Notes: a model not told the origin generated them from the sequence alone. Positions 51,804-62,115 are shown, counted from the first letter of the stretch. The stretch: 64,000 nucleotides of DNA from G965261055 sp965261055 [NCBI: Fibrobacteria bacterium] (GCA_965261055.1 OZ253440.1:1426001-1490000); one strand, 5' to 3'. Program-made: numbers and translations.

Positions 51804-53207
51804 GTGCAAAATACTTCTATTCATTTACCTCCAATTAAAAAATCAGAAGGAATTGTATCTTTAGCTGGTTCAAAGAGTATCGCTAACCGTATTTTGCCTA
51901 TGGTAGCGTTTTCAACTAAGTCTCAACCTTGGACGATTCAAAACCTCCCTTTGGGTGAAGATGTCTCTTTAATGATAAGTGCATTAAAAATATTAGGAAC
52001 TAAAGTAAAAGTAACTTCTCAAACTCATTACGCTATTGATATAGAACTTTTTCCTATTCAAAAATTAGTCAATCAGTATTCGTTTTTGCATTTAGGTAAC
52101 TCTGGAACATGCATGCGATTTTTGACTGGAATGTTGTCTGTTCAGTCGCAAGGTACTTTTATTTTGGATGGTGTTTCTAGAATGCGTCAGCGTCCTATTT
52201 CGGAGTTGGTTCAAGCAATACAGCAGTGGGATTTTTTTCAAGATGGTGTTCGGTTTTCATTTTTAGGAGAGCCTAATTATCCTCCTTTGAAATTGAAGTC
52301 CCAAACTTTACAAGGTGGTGTTACGCATGTTTCTGGAAATATTTCAAGTCAATATTTGACTGGTTTATTGATGGCAATGCCTTTTAGTAAACATGATGTT
52401 TCTGTTGAAGTAAAGTTACCTTTGATTTCTAAACCATACGTTGATATGACGATTCGAATGCTTGAAGATGTCTCTAGTATTAGAATACAAAGTAAAGAAG
52501 AATCAAATAAAATAAAATATTTTCTTAAAAAATCAGAAGAGAATATTTCAGAAGTTAGAAATTATAATTATTTGGTAGAAATTGATGCCTCTTCTGCTTC
52601 TTATTTTTTAGCCTTGGGGGCTATTTCTGGAACTGAAAAAGGAGTTTGCATTCAAAATTTTCCTGTGTTAAAAACTCTTCAGGGGGAAGCTGAGTTTTTG
52701 GAAGTCTTAATTAGAATGGGTGCTAAAATTAAATACAGAGTTCAAAAACAGTGGATTAATCAAGAACAGTGGGGACGACTTATTCTGAAACCACAAATCT
52801 GTGATGTTTGTGTTAGCCAAGCACAACTAAAAGCTATACATCATGATGTAGAAACAATGTCTGATACGGGTATGACCTTGGCAATAGTTGCCTTATTTGC
52901 GGAGGGTGAAACTGTCATTCGAGGTATTTCAAATTGGCGTTATAAAGAAACAGACCGTATTGAGGCAATGCAAGCGGAGCTAAAAAAATTAGGAGCTAAG
53001 GTTAAAGGTGATCATAATACATTAAAAATCACAGCTCCTAAAAAGTGGTTAGAAACCAGTATTGAAACCTACAATGATCATCGTATGGCAATGTGTTTTT
53101 CTTTAGCTTGTCTTTCTCCTGTTGCTGTGACAATCCTAAATCCAGAATGCAGTGAAAAGACATACCCTCATTACTTTCAAGATTTTCAACGGTTATGTCA
53201 AACCTAA
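51804..53207 (+). CDS. aroA: 3-phosphoshikimate 1-carboxyvinyltransferase (EPSP synthase)
   Basis: Condenses shikimate-3-phosphate with phosphoenolpyruvate on the way to chorismate. Motifs are VSLAGSKSIANRILPMVAF at the start, LGNSGTCMRFLTGML, then SSASYFLALGA, WRYKETDRIEAMQAEL and ETYNDHRMAMCFSLA. The start is not certain: a GTG at 51804 gives 467 residues and an N-terminus of the right length, after the cytochrome gene stop at 51778. A more upstream frame start inside that gene would add 31 hydrophobic residues with no family match. It overlaps dacB by 13 nt. Confidence 0.95.
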   Translation: MQNTSIHLPPIKKSEGIVSLAGSKSIANRILPMVAFSTKSQPWTIQNLPLGEDVSLMISALKILGTKVKVTSQTHYAIDIELFPIQKLVNQYSFLHLGNSGTCMRFLTGMLSVQSQGTFILDGVSRMRQRPISELVQAIQQWDFFQDGVRFSFLGEPNYPPLKLKSQTLQGGVTHVSGNISSQYLTGLLMAMPFSKHDVSVEVKLPLISKPYVDMTIRMLEDVSSIRIQSKEESNKIKYFLKKSEENISEVRNYNYLVEIDASSASYFLALGAISGTEKGVCIQNFPVLKTLQGEAEFLEVLIRMGAKIKYRVQKQWINQEQWGRLILKPQICDVCVSQAQLKAIHHDVETMSDTGMTLAIVALFAEGETVIRGISNWRYKETDRIEAMQAELKKLGAKVKGDHNTLKITAPKKWLETSIETYNDHRMAMCFSLACLSPVAVTILNPECSEKTYPHYFQDFQRLCQT

Positions 53208-54613
53208 AATTTCTTTTATTATGTCTTTTTAGCATTTATCTATCGTGGGGAAGTTTAAAGCAGAGTCAAATGGAAAGAGGATTAGACTCTTTAATCCGCC
53301 ATTCAGAGTTTAAAAATCACATTGGAGTTAGTCTTTACTCTATCTCTAAAAATAGATCGCTTTATGGTTATCGTAGTGGAGTTTCTTTTGTACCTGCTTC
53401 TATTTTAAAATTGGTTGTTACTGCAATGGCTTTAGATGTTTTACCAGCTAATTTATATGCTTCTAATGATATAGAACTAGAAGGAGAGTTGAAAGGTGAT
53501 ACTTTCGTAGGAGATGTATTTATTGTGGGAAAGGGAGATCCTCATTTATCAGATTTATCGTTTCCTTCAGCAGAAGTTGCAATGGATTCTTTTGTGAGCC
53601 TTATTCAAAAAGAAGGGATACAGCATATTATTGGTAGCGTATATGCCATAGACACTCTTTTCGGAAGGTTATCTTATCCTAGTATTTGGTCCAAACGGCA
53701 TGCAAAGTATTGCTATGGTTCTAAGGTAACATCTTTAACTTTTAATCGTAACTGTTTGTTAATTAAAATAAAATCATTGAAACAAGATTTTAATATTAAG
53801 TTAAAGCCTAATATAGAGTATATCCAAATTGAGAATAGAATAAAAATAAAAGATGAGGTACAAACTTCTATCAGTTTTTTTTGGGATAGAGAAAATCAAA
53901 AGTTAATACTAAATGGAACGATGCCATCTTTTAGTTCCTTTGAAAAAGCTTTCGTTAGAGAGGACTCTCAAATGTATTTTATTCAAGCATTTTTACAAGC
54001 TACAAAGAATCAAAATCTAAGTGTTGATTTATTAAATGGACAGATTACTTTTCAAAAACCATCATTTAAGAAAATATTGTCTTTCCGAACATTTCCAATG
54101 GTTAAAGTGATTTATCAAATTAACCAACAAAGTCAAAATTTACAAGCTGAAATGTTATTGAGAATGATAGGTTTTTACCTTACAGGAAAAGCTAGTCTTG
54201 AATTAAGTCTTGCTGTTGAAAAGGACTTTTTAAATGGATTGGGATTAGACTTGCGGAGAATTAAACTTTATGATGGAAGTGGTTTATCTCACAAAAATAG
54301 AGTAACGCCATGGTTCATTATGTCTTTATTAATTAAAATTTCAAAAAAGCCTTACTTTAAAAAATATTGGAATAGCTTGGCTGTTCCAGGAAAACATGGT
54401 ATTAGTGTTGAAAGGCTTAAAGATTTGCATAAAAATATCCGTTGGAAAACGGGCTATTTAAAGGGAGTGCAAACAGCATCGGGTTATTATTATAATACAA
54501 TAGATACAATAGCGTTTAGTATAATGATTAATAATTCATTTGTTCAAGATGAAAAATCAGCTGATTTTATTAATCAATTGATAAAATTAATACACAAATC
54601 AGATACTTTTTAA
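53195..54613 (+). CDS. dacB: D-alanyl-D-alanine carboxypeptidase/endopeptidase (PBP4 type)
   Basis: A periplasmic penicillin-binding protein that trims or cleaves peptidoglycan cross-links. The 472-residue protein has a signal peptide (about residues 1-18), the catalytic S-x-x-K in VPASILKLV (Ser69, Lys72), the PBP4 segment DGSGLSHKNRVTPW near 363-376 and K-T-G in RWKTGYLKGVQTASG. The large insert between the first two motifs is typical of PBP4. Its start overlaps the aroA 3' end. Confidence 0.93.
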   Translation: MSNLKFLLLCLFSIYLSWGSLKQSQMERGLDSLIRHSEFKNHIGVSLYSISKNRSLYGYRSGVSFVPASILKLVVTAMALDVLPANLYASNDIELEGELKGDTFVGDVFIVGKGDPHLSDLSFPSAEVAMDSFVSLIQKEGIQHIIGSVYAIDTLFGRLSYPSIWSKRHAKYCYGSKVTSLTFNRNCLLIKIKSLKQDFNIKLKPNIEYIQIENRIKIKDEVQTSISFFWDRENQKLILNGTMPSFSSFEKAFVREDSQMYFIQAFLQATKNQNLSVDLLNGQITFQKPSFKKILSFRTFPMVKVIYQINQQSQNLQAEMLLRMIGFYLTGKASLELSLAVEKDFLNGLGLDLRRIKLYDGSGLSHKNRVTPWFIMSLLIKISKKPYFKKYWNSLAVPGKHGISVERLKDLHKNIRWKTGYLKGVQTASGYYYNTIDTIAFSIMINNSFVQDEKSADFINQLIKLIHKSDTF

Positions 54614-54752
54614 GGTGATTTTACTTTTTAACTATATATTTAATTTATTGTTGTGTTTTTTATTAAGAATATTAAGAATAATACATTAAAAATTGAATTA
54701 TACAAGATTTATTTATACATTGGTAATGTGTACTTTAACATGAGGAGATATT

Positions 54753-56888
54753 ATGAAGAGTAAGATAAAATACATAATTTTCACAGGCTTTTTTGCCTTG
54801 TTTTTTAGTTGTGGTGAGACTGGACCTGCTAACACAGTCGTGTCAGTAAGTGGCATAAGAGTTACTGCACCTAAAGCAGAAATAGCAATTGATAGTACTG
54901 TAAATCTGGTCGCAAATGTTTTTCCGTCTTCGGCTTCAAACAAAATAGTAACTTGGCACTCGTCTGATACCGATGTAGCGACAGTTGATACAGTTGGACT
55001 TGTTACAGGTCTTTCTGGAGGAACTGTTACAATTATTGTTACATCAATGGCAGATACAACTAAAAGTGGAAGGGTATCTATAATCGTTCTTACTCCTGTA
55101 ACTTCAGTCAGCATTAGTGGTGATACTTCTACTGCGGTAAATAATCTCGTTATATTAACTGCAATTGTTTTACCGGAAATGGCTTCAAACAAAATTGTTG
55201 TGTGGAGTTCTGATGATCAAGCTAAAGCAACTGTAAATGCTTCAGGTAGGGTTACCATTGGTACTGTACCAGGTTTTGTAAATATTACAGCTAGATCTGA
55301 GTCTAATCCTGCTGTGTTTCAAACACAAATGATTCAAATTCTACAGCCTGTACAACAAATTGAAGAGACTGAGACTTCTAGTAGAAAAACAAGCGTTGGA
55401 ATAGGCCAAGTACTTGATATCGCAAATGCATTCATGATTCTCCCTTCTAATGCTTCCAATACAGCGGTTACATGGACTAGTAGCGACAGTGATTTAGCTA
55501 CTATTTCGGAAACAGGAATGCTAGAAGGAGTATCAACTGGAGTTGTAACAATCACAGTAACACCTCAAGATCCAGTTTTCTCTGGATCTCCATTAGAATT
55601 TACATTTGTAGTAACGACTGCTTCAGTTATCATTAATAGTAATATTAACAACATACTTATTGGATCAATGGGAGAACGACTTACTGTCAGTGGTGGTGAA
55701 TCCGTTTCTTGGGAATCTTCGGATGCTACTGTAGCCACTGTTGATTCAACAACAGGTTTGGTTACTCCTGTTAATGCTGGTATTGCTATAATCACAGCGA
55801 CATCTACAGAAGATCCGTCTGCGGTAGATCGAGTTGAGATTACAGTAGTTGTTCCTGTTGCTTCTATCGTTCTTACCTCGTTAAGAACTGAATTATTGTT
55901 TGGTAGTACACTTAACTTAGTTGCTTCAGTTCTTCCGCTAACAGCTACTCAAGCTGTACAATGGACAATAAGTGACGACACAAAAGCTACAGTGAGATCA
56001 GATGGTCTCGTAACAGCTAAAAGGATTGCAGGTTCTGTAGAAGTTATAGCAACATCTACGGATGGTTCTGGAATAAGTGATACGATCGCATTGACTATCA
56101 AAGACTCAAGGGTATTTGGATATGAAATTAGAGGAACTTCTAGTGACACTATTTTAATACATGAAACAGGCATTTTTGCTGGATTAGATAGCACTGATTT
56201 GTTATCGTCTGTTGTACCAAGTGGTGCTTCAGTAGCTAATGATGAAGATGAGGCAACGGCTTACATTTTAGTTTCAGGAGGAACTGAATTTGTTTATACG
56301 ATTTTAGGAACTATAGATTTGTCTGATGAAAATCTGTTTTTAACAGTTCAAGCAATTTTTTCTAATTCATCTCTTCTAGGCTCTGGGTTTACAGTTTCAC
56401 TATTAGATTCAAATGGAGGAATTCTTCCAGGAACAACTACGCCAAGACAAAATGTGAGTGATGCTCCTAATGTTCAGTTAACAACACAGTACTCATTGCA
56501 ATTCTTAACTTTTAGACAAAGTAAAAATAGACCATTAGAAGGACTAAAAACCTGTATGCCTATAACAGCGACTATTAATAATGCCTCTAGTCTAGTTGTT
56601 ACGGGGAATATTGTTATGCTTAATTTAACTTTAAGTGAGGTAGCTATGTCTTTTAACTCTATAGGTGTGGTATTGGATACTGGTGCAATTATTTCACCAA
56701 AAGTACCAAGAGTATCAGTTTCTACTTTGAGTGATACGGGATTAACTTTAAATATCTCTTTTGACAAAATAAATGCTGGTCGTCGTTACAAAGGATTCTT
56801 TCCAGAAAGTGCTTTTCAACTTGAAAGTGGATTTTGTTCATCAGCCTTTGAAATTAGTTTTGAAGTACCAGTAGTACCATCAACATAA
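54753..56888 (+). CDS. Big2 (Ig-like) repeat surface lipoprotein
   Basis: A 711-residue lipoprotein with leader FTGFFALFFSCGE (Cys near 20) and about five Big2-type repeats at residues 29-113, 114-196, 198-288, 289-367 and 368-451. Each shows a variant of 'V-T-W-x-S-S-D-x-x-x-A-T-V-x-x-x-G-x-V', for instance KIVTWHSSDTDVATVDTVG. A different C-terminal domain of about 250 residues follows, with two cysteines near its end. Such repeats support adhesion or surface display; the ligand is unknown. AGGAGATATT precedes the ATG. It is the only intact member of a family that has decayed copies at 4.7-6.9 kb. Confidence 0.88.
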   Translation: MKSKIKYIIFTGFFALFFSCGETGPANTVVSVSGIRVTAPKAEIAIDSTVNLVANVFPSSASNKIVTWHSSDTDVATVDTVGLVTGLSGGTVTIIVTSMADTTKSGRVSIIVLTPVTSVSISGDTSTAVNNLVILTAIVLPEMASNKIVVWSSDDQAKATVNASGRVTIGTVPGFVNITARSESNPAVFQTQMIQILQPVQQIEETETSSRKTSVGIGQVLDIANAFMILPSNASNTAVTWTSSDSDLATISETGMLEGVSTGVVTITVTPQDPVFSGSPLEFTFVVTTASVIINSNINNILIGSMGERLTVSGGESVSWESSDATVATVDSTTGLVTPVNAGIAIITATSTEDPSAVDRVEITVVVPVASIVLTSLRTELLFGSTLNLVASVLPLTATQAVQWTISDDTKATVRSDGLVTAKRIAGSVEVIATSTDGSGISDTIALTIKDSRVFGYEIRGTSSDTILIHETGIFAGLDSTDLLSSVVPSGASVANDEDEATAYILVSGGTEFVYTILGTIDLSDENLFLTVQAIFSNSSLLGSGFTVSLLDSNGGILPGTTTPRQNVSDAPNVQLTTQYSLQFLTFRQSKNRPLEGLKTCMPITATINNASSLVVTGNIVMLNLTLSEVAMSFNSIGVVLDTGAIISPKVPRVSVSTLSDTGLTLNISFDKINAGRRYKGFFPESAFQLESGFCSSAFEISFEVPVVPST

Positions 56889-56903
56889 AACTTTTTAGTT
56901 TTT

Positions 56904-56949
56904 ACAAAAAAAAGGAAAGGTTTTTTTTAAAGCCTTTTCTTTTTTTTGC
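56904..56949 (+). terminator. Probable Rho-independent terminator after the Big2 lipoprotein gene
   Basis: An A-rich/G-rich arm (aaaaaggaaagg) and its near complement (ccttttctttttttt) form a hairpin followed by T residues, 16 nt after the stop. The stem has a few G-T pairs and mismatches. Confidence 0.6.
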
Positions 56950-56971
56950 AATTTTATAAGCTGTTTTAGCC

Positions 56972-58270
56972 ATGAGACGAAATTTATTACATCTAGGAGC
57001 ATCTAAACTTAATTACGAGATTAGAAAAATAGTTAAGGTTGCTCATTATTTCTCTGATTTGGGTGTTGTTATTAATTGGGAGAATATAGGGGATCCTATT
57101 CAGAAAGGTCATAAAATTCCGAATTGGATGAAATCAATTGTTTCAGATCTAGTACAAGACTCTGAAAGTTATAGCTATTCACTAACTAAAGGGTTTTTAG
57201 AAACAAGGGAATACTTAGCTAAAAAAACAAATAAATTAAGTGGAGTTCAAATAACAGCGGATGACATACTATTTTTTAATGGGTTGGGAGATGCTATTGC
57301 TAAAGTATATGAGTATTTAGATCCTAAAGCACGAGTTATGGTTCCTTCTCCGGCATACTCAACACATTCTTTGTCAGAAGCAAGTCATGCTTCAAGTGAG
57401 CCTATTGTGTATCAATTAGATCCAGAGAATGGTTGGAGGCCAGATTTATCAAAACTAAGAGAACAGATTATTAGTTTGCCAGAAATTGTAGGTGTTTTAA
57501 TTATTAACCCGGATAACCCTACAGGTTTGGTTTATCCTATAGATGTCTTACAGGGAATTGTTGATTTGGCAAAAGAATTTGATTTGTTTATTGTTGCAGA
57601 TGAAATTTATGAGCATATTACTTATAATGGAATTACATATACTCCTTTATCACAAATTATAGGTGATGTTTGTGGAATTGCGATGAAAGGTATCAGCAAA
57701 GAGTTCCCTTGGCCTGGATCGCGTTGTGGGTGGATTGAAGTTTACAATAAGGGTAAAGATGTAGAATTTGCGGCATTAGCTCAAACATTGGAAAACGTTA
57801 AGATGTTAGAGGTTTGTTCTACGACTTTACCTCAGATGTCTATTCCCAAAATTATGGAACATTCTCAGTTCCAGCCATACCGTGAGGAAGAAAATCGACA
57901 AATTGCAAAAAGAGGAGATATTTTATTACAATATTTGGAAGATTTGTCACAAATTGTTGTCAATAAAACCTACGGTGCTTTCTACAATACTATTATTTTT
58001 AGGAAAAATACTTTAAATGATCGTCAAACTCTTACAATAGAGAATAAAAAAGTAAAAAGAAAAGTAGAAGAACAGATTGTTGGAGTTGCCCTAGATAAAA
58101 GATTTGTTTATTATCTTTTAGCAAAAACAGGAATTTGTGTAGTCCCTATATCTTCGTTTAGTTCTGATTTATTAGGATTTAGGGTAACTTTATTAGAACA
58201 AGATGAGAAAAAACTACATAAAATGTACCACTCTCTCAGAAACTCTATTGTTGAGTACACTCAAACCTAA
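56972..58270 (+). CDS. PLP-dependent aminotransferase, class I/II
   Basis: A 432-residue fold-type I aminotransferase. Signature segments are VLIINPDNPTGLVYP, the PLP-binding Asp-x-x-Tyr segment IVADEIYEHITYNG, and the Schiff-base lysine in MKGISKEFPWPGSRCGW. The family often has SK-x-x-x-x-P-G-x-R, which fits here. Substrate specificity (aspartate, alanine or other) cannot be read safely. It is followed by tuf after about 108 nt and lies after a terminator, so it should have its own promoter. Confidence 0.88.
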   Translation: MRRNLLHLGASKLNYEIRKIVKVAHYFSDLGVVINWENIGDPIQKGHKIPNWMKSIVSDLVQDSESYSYSLTKGFLETREYLAKKTNKLSGVQITADDILFFNGLGDAIAKVYEYLDPKARVMVPSPAYSTHSLSEASHASSEPIVYQLDPENGWRPDLSKLREQIISLPEIVGVLIINPDNPTGLVYPIDVLQGIVDLAKEFDLFIVADEIYEHITYNGITYTPLSQIIGDVCGIAMKGISKEFPWPGSRCGWIEVYNKGKDVEFAALAQTLENVKMLEVCSTTLPQMSIPKIMEHSQFQPYREEENRQIAKRGDILLQYLEDLSQIVVNKTYGAFYNTIIFRKNTLNDRQTLTIENKKVKRKVEEQIVGVALDKRFVYYLLAKTGICVVPISSFSSDLLGFRVTLLEQDEKKLHKMYHSLRNSIVEYTQT

Positions 58271-58378
58271 AAAATTTTTTTTTTCAAAATAACTAGAATC
58301 TTTTTCTAATATTTTCTACTATTATCCGCCTAGAAATTAGATTTTCTAAAATATAGCTGTTTTTTAAGGAGATTAACC

Positions 58379-59569
58379 ATGGCGAAGGAAAAATTTGAAA
58401 GAACAAAACCACATGTTAATATTGGTACTATTGGTCATGTGGATCACGGTAAAACAACATTAACAGCTGCGATTTGTACAACACTTGCAAAAAAAGGTGG
58501 AACAGAGGCTAAATCATTTGCTGAAATTGATAATGCTCCAGAAGAAAAAGAGAGAGGAATTACAATTAGTACTTCTCATGTTGAATATGAAACAGAAGGG
58601 CGTCATTATGCTCATGTTGATTGTCCAGGGCATGCTGATTATGTTAAAAACATGGTAACAGGAGCTGCTCAAATGGATGGTGGTATCTTGGTTGTATCTG
58701 CAGCAGATGGACCAATGCCTCAAACACGTGAGCATATTTTATTGGCTCGTCAAGTAGGTGTACCTGCATTGGTAGTTTTCTTGAATAAAGTGGATATGGT
58801 TGATGATACTGAGCTTGTTGAGCTTGTAGAAATGGAAGTTAGAGAGCTTCTTTCTAAATATGACTTTCCAGGTGATGATATTCCCTTTACAAAAGGATCT
58901 GCTTTGAAAGCATTAGAAGGTGATGAATCTGAAATTGGTGGTTCATCAATTCTTGCGTTGATGAAATCTGTTGATGATTATATTCCAGAGCCTCAAAGAG
59001 ATGTTGATAAAGATTTCTTAATGCCTGTAGAAGATGTTTTCTCTATTACTGGTCGTGGAACAGTTGCTACTGGTCGTATTGAAACAGGTGTTGTTCATGT
59101 TTCTGACGAAATTGAAAGAGTAGGAATGGATGAGAGTAAAAAATATGTTGTCACAGGCGTTGAAATGTTCCGTAAATTATTAGAAGACGCTCAAGCTGGA
59201 GATAATGTTGGCCTTCTTTTAAGAGGTATTGAGAAGAAAGACATTTCTAGAGGACAAGTTCTTTGTAAACCAGATTCTATTAAGCCTCATAAAAAATTTA
59301 AAGCAGAAGTTTATATTTTAAGTAAAGATGAGGGTGGAAGACATACTCCGTTCTTTAAAGGTTACAGACCTCAGTTTTATTTTAGGACAACGGATGTCAC
59401 AGGTGAAATTGAGTTGCCAGAAGGGACAGAAATGGTAATGCCTGGCGATAATGTTACAATTACAGGCTCTTTAATTACTCCAATAGCGATGGCAAAGGAT
59501 TTACGTTTTGCAATACGTGAAGGTGGTAGAACTGTGGGTGCTGGAGTTGTAATGGAAATTGTTGAGTAA
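58379..59569 (+). CDS. tuf: Elongation factor Tu
   Basis: GTP-dependent delivery of aminoacyl-tRNA to the ribosome. The 396-residue protein has the G1 motif [11 protein letters not shown]2 region [15 protein letters not shown]3 [12 protein letters not shown] and G4 NKVDMVDD, then the domain 2 and 3 sequences with [19 protein letters not shown] precedes the ATG. It heads the conserved tuf-trnW-secE-nusG-rplKAJL-rpoB order. It is followed by tRNA-Trp after 10 nt, probably in the same transcript. Confidence 0.99.
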   Translation: MAKEKFERTKPHVNIGTIGHVDHGKTTLTAAICTTLAKKGGTEAKSFAEIDNAPEEKERGITISTSHVEYETEGRHYAHVDCPGHADYVKNMVTGAAQMDGGILVVSAADGPMPQTREHILLARQVGVPALVVFLNKVDMVDDTELVELVEMEVRELLSKYDFPGDDIPFTKGSALKALEGDESEIGGSSILALMKSVDDYIPEPQRDVDKDFLMPVEDVFSITGRGTVATGRIETGVVHVSDEIERVGMDESKKYVVTGVEMFRKLLEDAQAGDNVGLLLRGIEKKDISRGQVLCKPDSIKPHKKFKAEVYILSKDEGGRHTPFFKGYRPQFYFRTTDVTGEIELPEGTEMVMPGDNVTITGSLITPIAMAKDLRFAIREGGRTVGAGVVMEIVE

Positions 59570-59579
59570 ATAAAATTTT

Positions 59580-59652
59580 AGGTCTGTGGCTCAATTGGTA
59601 GAGTAGTGGTCTCCAAAACCATTGGTTGTGGGTTCAAGTCCCTCCAGGCCTG
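59580..59652 (+). tRNA. tRNA-Trp (anticodon CCA)
   Basis: A 73-nt cloverleaf: acceptor AGGTCTG pairs with CAGGCCT (one G-T), D-arm around GCTCAATTGGTAGAG, anticodon loop CTCCAAA with anticodon CCA closed by GTGGT/ACCAT, and T-loop TTCAAGT. The T-stem has one T-T mismatch (GTGGG/CCCTC). The CCA 3' end is not encoded (GATGG follows), so it has to be added. Its place between tuf and secE is conserved in bacteria. Confidence 0.95.
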
Positions 59653-59672
59653 ATGGTTTAAAAGAAGAGAAG

Positions 59673-59870
59673 ATGAGAAAAGTTCAAAATTATTTAAAAG
59701 AAGTTGTTGTTGAACTCAAGAAGGTTATTTGGCCTTCTTGGGATGAACTCAAACAATCTACTTTTATTGTGCTCGCTTTTAGTTTGTTGGCTAGTTTTTA
59801 TATTTTTGCGGCTGATTCTGTTTTAATTCGTGTCATTGAAGTTGTAACAAACCTTATAGGAGTCATTTAA
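59673..59870 (+). CDS. secE: Preprotein translocase subunit SecE
   Basis: Essential membrane clamp of the SecYEG channel. The 65-residue single-helix form has an amphipathic segment with the conserved VVELKKVIWPSWDELKQST and one membrane helix (FIVLAFSLLASFYIFAAD). The ATG at 59673 gives the family start MRKVQNYLKEV; an in-frame upstream ATG at 59622 lies within the tRNA and is not a start. nusG follows after 1 nt. Confidence 0.96.
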   Translation: MRKVQNYLKEVVVELKKVIWPSWDELKQSTFIVLAFSLLASFYIFAADSVLIRVIEVVTNLIGVI

Positions 59871-59871
59871 A

Positions 59872-60411
59872 ATGACTAAAAAATGGTATGTATTACGAAC
59901 CTTTTCTGGGCAAGAGGCTAAAGTCAAAACGGACTTAGAATTTAGTATTGAAAAACGAGGTTTAAAGGATGTCTTCGGAAAAATTTTGTTACCAACACAG
60001 AAGGTAGTTTCTGTGTCTGGTGGAAAAAAAACAACACGAGAAAGAAAGTTTTTTCCTAGTTACCTTATCGTTGAGATGGAAATGAATAAAGATGCTTATC
60101 ATTTCGTTACGGAAACTCCCAGAGTGACTAACTTTGTAGGAATAAATGAACCTCAGCCATTAAGACAAATTGAGATTGACCGTATTTTTTCTGATATGGG
60201 TTTAGTTGAAAAAACGGAAACAAGTGTTGTGGTTGACTGTCCTTTTACTGTGAGTCAACCAGTTAAAATCAAAGATGGTCCTTTTAAAGAATTTGATGGG
60301 GTTGTTCAAGAAATTATTGATGGCAAAAACAAGGTTCGAGTGTCCGTGAGTGTATTCGGGAGATCTACACCTGTTGAATTGCAATTTTATCAATTAGAAG
60401 CTTTAACTTAG
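59872..60411 (+). CDS. nusG: Transcription termination/antitermination factor NusG
   Basis: Binds RNA polymerase and Rho or ribosomal S10. The 179-residue protein has the NGN domain (WYVLRTFSGQEAKVKTDLE, FFPSYLIVEMEMN, RVTNFVGI) and the C-terminal KOW domain (PVKIKDGPFKEFDGVVQEI). Compact and without insertions. It lies between secE and rplK. Confidence 0.98.
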   Translation: MTKKWYVLRTFSGQEAKVKTDLEFSIEKRGLKDVFGKILLPTQKVVSVSGGKKTTRERKFFPSYLIVEMEMNKDAYHFVTETPRVTNFVGINEPQPLRQIEIDRIFSDMGLVEKTETSVVVDCPFTVSQPVKIKDGPFKEFDGVVQEIIDGKNKVRVSVSVFGRSTPVELQFYQLEALT

Positions 60412-60420
60412 AGGTTAATC

Positions 60421-60846
60421 GTGGTTAAACAAATTAGTGGTTATATTAAATTACAAGTAGAAGCAGGTAAGGCTAATCCTTCTCCTCCTGTCGGTCCTGC
60501 ATTGGGTCAGAAAGGGATTAATATTATGGATTTTTGTAAATCTTTTAATGATCGTACTAAAGATCAAGCAGGAATGATTATTCCTGTTGTTATTACTGTC
60601 TTTAAAGATAAGTCTTTTACTTTTATTACAAAAAGTCCTCCTGTTTCTGTATTAATTAAAAAGGTATTGAAACTAAAAAAAGCATCAGGAGAGCCTAATA
60701 GAATTAAAGTTGGTAAAATTACGCAGGCTCAAATTGAAGAAATTGCAAAGATAAAAATGTCAGATTTGAATGCTAATACATTAGAAGCCGCCTGTAATAT
60801 GATAGAAGGCACTGCGAGAAGCATGGGTGTTGAAAAAGCAAGTTAA
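60421..60846 (+). CDS. rplK: Large ribosomal subunit protein L11 (uL11)
   Basis: Forms the GTPase-associated centre with 23S rRNA. The 141-residue protein has the N-terminal [19 protein letters not shown] and the C-terminal RNA-binding [20 protein letters not shown]. It starts at GTG (60421) with GAGGTTAAT just upstream. rplA follows after 21 nt. Confidence 0.98.
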   Translation: MVKQISGYIKLQVEAGKANPSPPVGPALGQKGINIMDFCKSFNDRTKDQAGMIIPVVITVFKDKSFTFITKSPPVSVLIKKVLKLKKASGEPNRIKVGKITQAQIEEIAKIKMSDLNANTLEAACNMIEGTARSMGVEKAS

Positions 60847-60867
60847 GAAAATTGGGTACAAGAAAGT

Positions 60868-61560
60868 ATGAAAAAACGAGGAAAAAATTATTTGGCAATG
60901 GCTGAGAAGAAAGTCAAACAAGGTTATGATTTATTTGAAGCTGTAGAGTTTTTTAAAGAAAATTCACAGCGTAAATTTGATGAAACTTTAGAATTACATT
61001 TTAATTTAGGTGTTGATCCTAAACACTCGGAGCAAGTTGTTCGAGGAAATGTTTTATTACCTCATGGAACTGGTAAAAAGGTAACGGTTTTGGTTTTTGC
61101 TAAAGGTCCAGCAATTGAGCAGGCTAAATCAGCAGGAGCTGATTTTATTGTAGATGATGAGATTATTCGTAAAATATTAGAAGATGGCTGGATGGAGTTT
61201 GATAAGGTTGTATCAACTCCTGATATGATGCCAGTTGTGGGTAAGTTGGCTAGAATTTTAGGCCCTAGAGGTCTTATGCCCAATCCTAAAACAAGAACTG
61301 TTACTCCCAACATTGAAAAAGCTGTACAAGAATTAAAAGCAGGGAAAGTTTCTTATCGCGTTGATAAGACTTCAAATGTGCATATTACAGTAGGTAAAAT
61401 GTCTTTTAATTCTCAAGCTTTAGTTGAAAATGGAAAAGCTCTTATTGAATCGGTTGTTAAAGGTAAGCCAGCAACAGCGAAGGGTGAGTATGTTAAGAGT
61501 ATTTCTTTAACAACAACAATGAGTCCAAGTATTTCACTTTCAAAAAATTTGGTAAGGTAA
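60868..61560 (+). CDS. rplA: Large ribosomal subunit protein L1 (uL1)
   Basis: Builds the L1 stalk and in many bacteria represses its own operon by binding the L11-L1 message. The 230-residue protein has the segment TVLVFAKGP, MMPVVGKLARILGPRGLMP followed by NPKTRTV, and GKVSYRVDKTSNVHI. Standard length. rplJ follows after 6 nt. Confidence 0.98.
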   Translation: MKKRGKNYLAMAEKKVKQGYDLFEAVEFFKENSQRKFDETLELHFNLGVDPKHSEQVVRGNVLLPHGTGKKVTVLVFAKGPAIEQAKSAGADFIVDDEIIRKILEDGWMEFDKVVSTPDMMPVVGKLARILGPRGLMPNPKTRTVTPNIEKAVQELKAGKVSYRVDKTSNVHITVGKMSFNSQALVENGKALIESVVKGKPATAKGEYVKSISLTTTMSPSISLSKNLVR

Positions 61561-61566
61561 GAAATT

Positions 61567-62094
61567 ATGCAAACACTTGAACAAAAAAAAGAAATAGTTT
61601 CAAAATTAAGTGAACAAGTTCAAAACGCATCAGCTTGCTATTTTGTAGATTTTACTGGAATGGATGTTGAGTTAATGACTTCACTAAGAGCTAGTTTCAT
61701 TGAAAAAAAAATTTCAATGCAAGTTATAAAGAATACTTTACTAAAAAGAACATTAGTTGAATGTGATTTGTCAGAATACAAAGCACAACTTGTTGGTCCA
61801 ACGGCTCTTATTTTAGGGAATGAAGAAGACCCTATATTGCCAGCCAAAATAATTGTTGATTTCCATAAGAATAATAAAGATTTAATGAAAGTTAAATTGA
61901 TTAATTTTGAAAAAACAGATTATACAGGAGAACAATTAGTTTCTTTCTCGAAAATGCCTGGAAAAAAAGAGCTACAAACTCAAATACTTTCATTAACTTT
62001 AGGATCTGGATCCAATTTGGTAGGTGTTATCAAAGGAGTTGGGCAAACAATTGTATCACAAATTAGTAGTCTTGTAGAAAGACTCGAAAAATAA
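61567..62094 (+). CDS. rplJ: Large ribosomal subunit protein L10 (uL10)
   Basis: Anchors the L7/L12 dimers to the ribosome. The 175-residue protein starts with KKEIVSKLSEQVQNASACYF, has KNTLLKRTLVE and LVGPTALIL, and a C-terminal helix for L7/L12 binding. Only 6 nt separate it from rplA, so no long L10 leader of the kind seen in some bacteria exists here. Confidence 0.97.
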   Translation: MQTLEQKKEIVSKLSEQVQNASACYFVDFTGMDVELMTSLRASFIEKKISMQVIKNTLLKRTLVECDLSEYKAQLVGPTALILGNEEDPILPAKIIVDFHKNNKDLMKVKLINFEKTDYTGEQLVSFSKMPGKKELQTQILSLTLGSGSNLVGVIKGVGQTIVSQISSLVERLEK

Positions 62095-62115
62095 ATTTTC
62101 ATTAAGGAGTAAAAC

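Noticed and set aside
54713-55192. Long minus-strand open frame of 159 codons, and similar ones to 56767
   Set aside because: They are antisense shadows of the Big2 lipoprotein gene, whose leader, RBS and repeats are clear.
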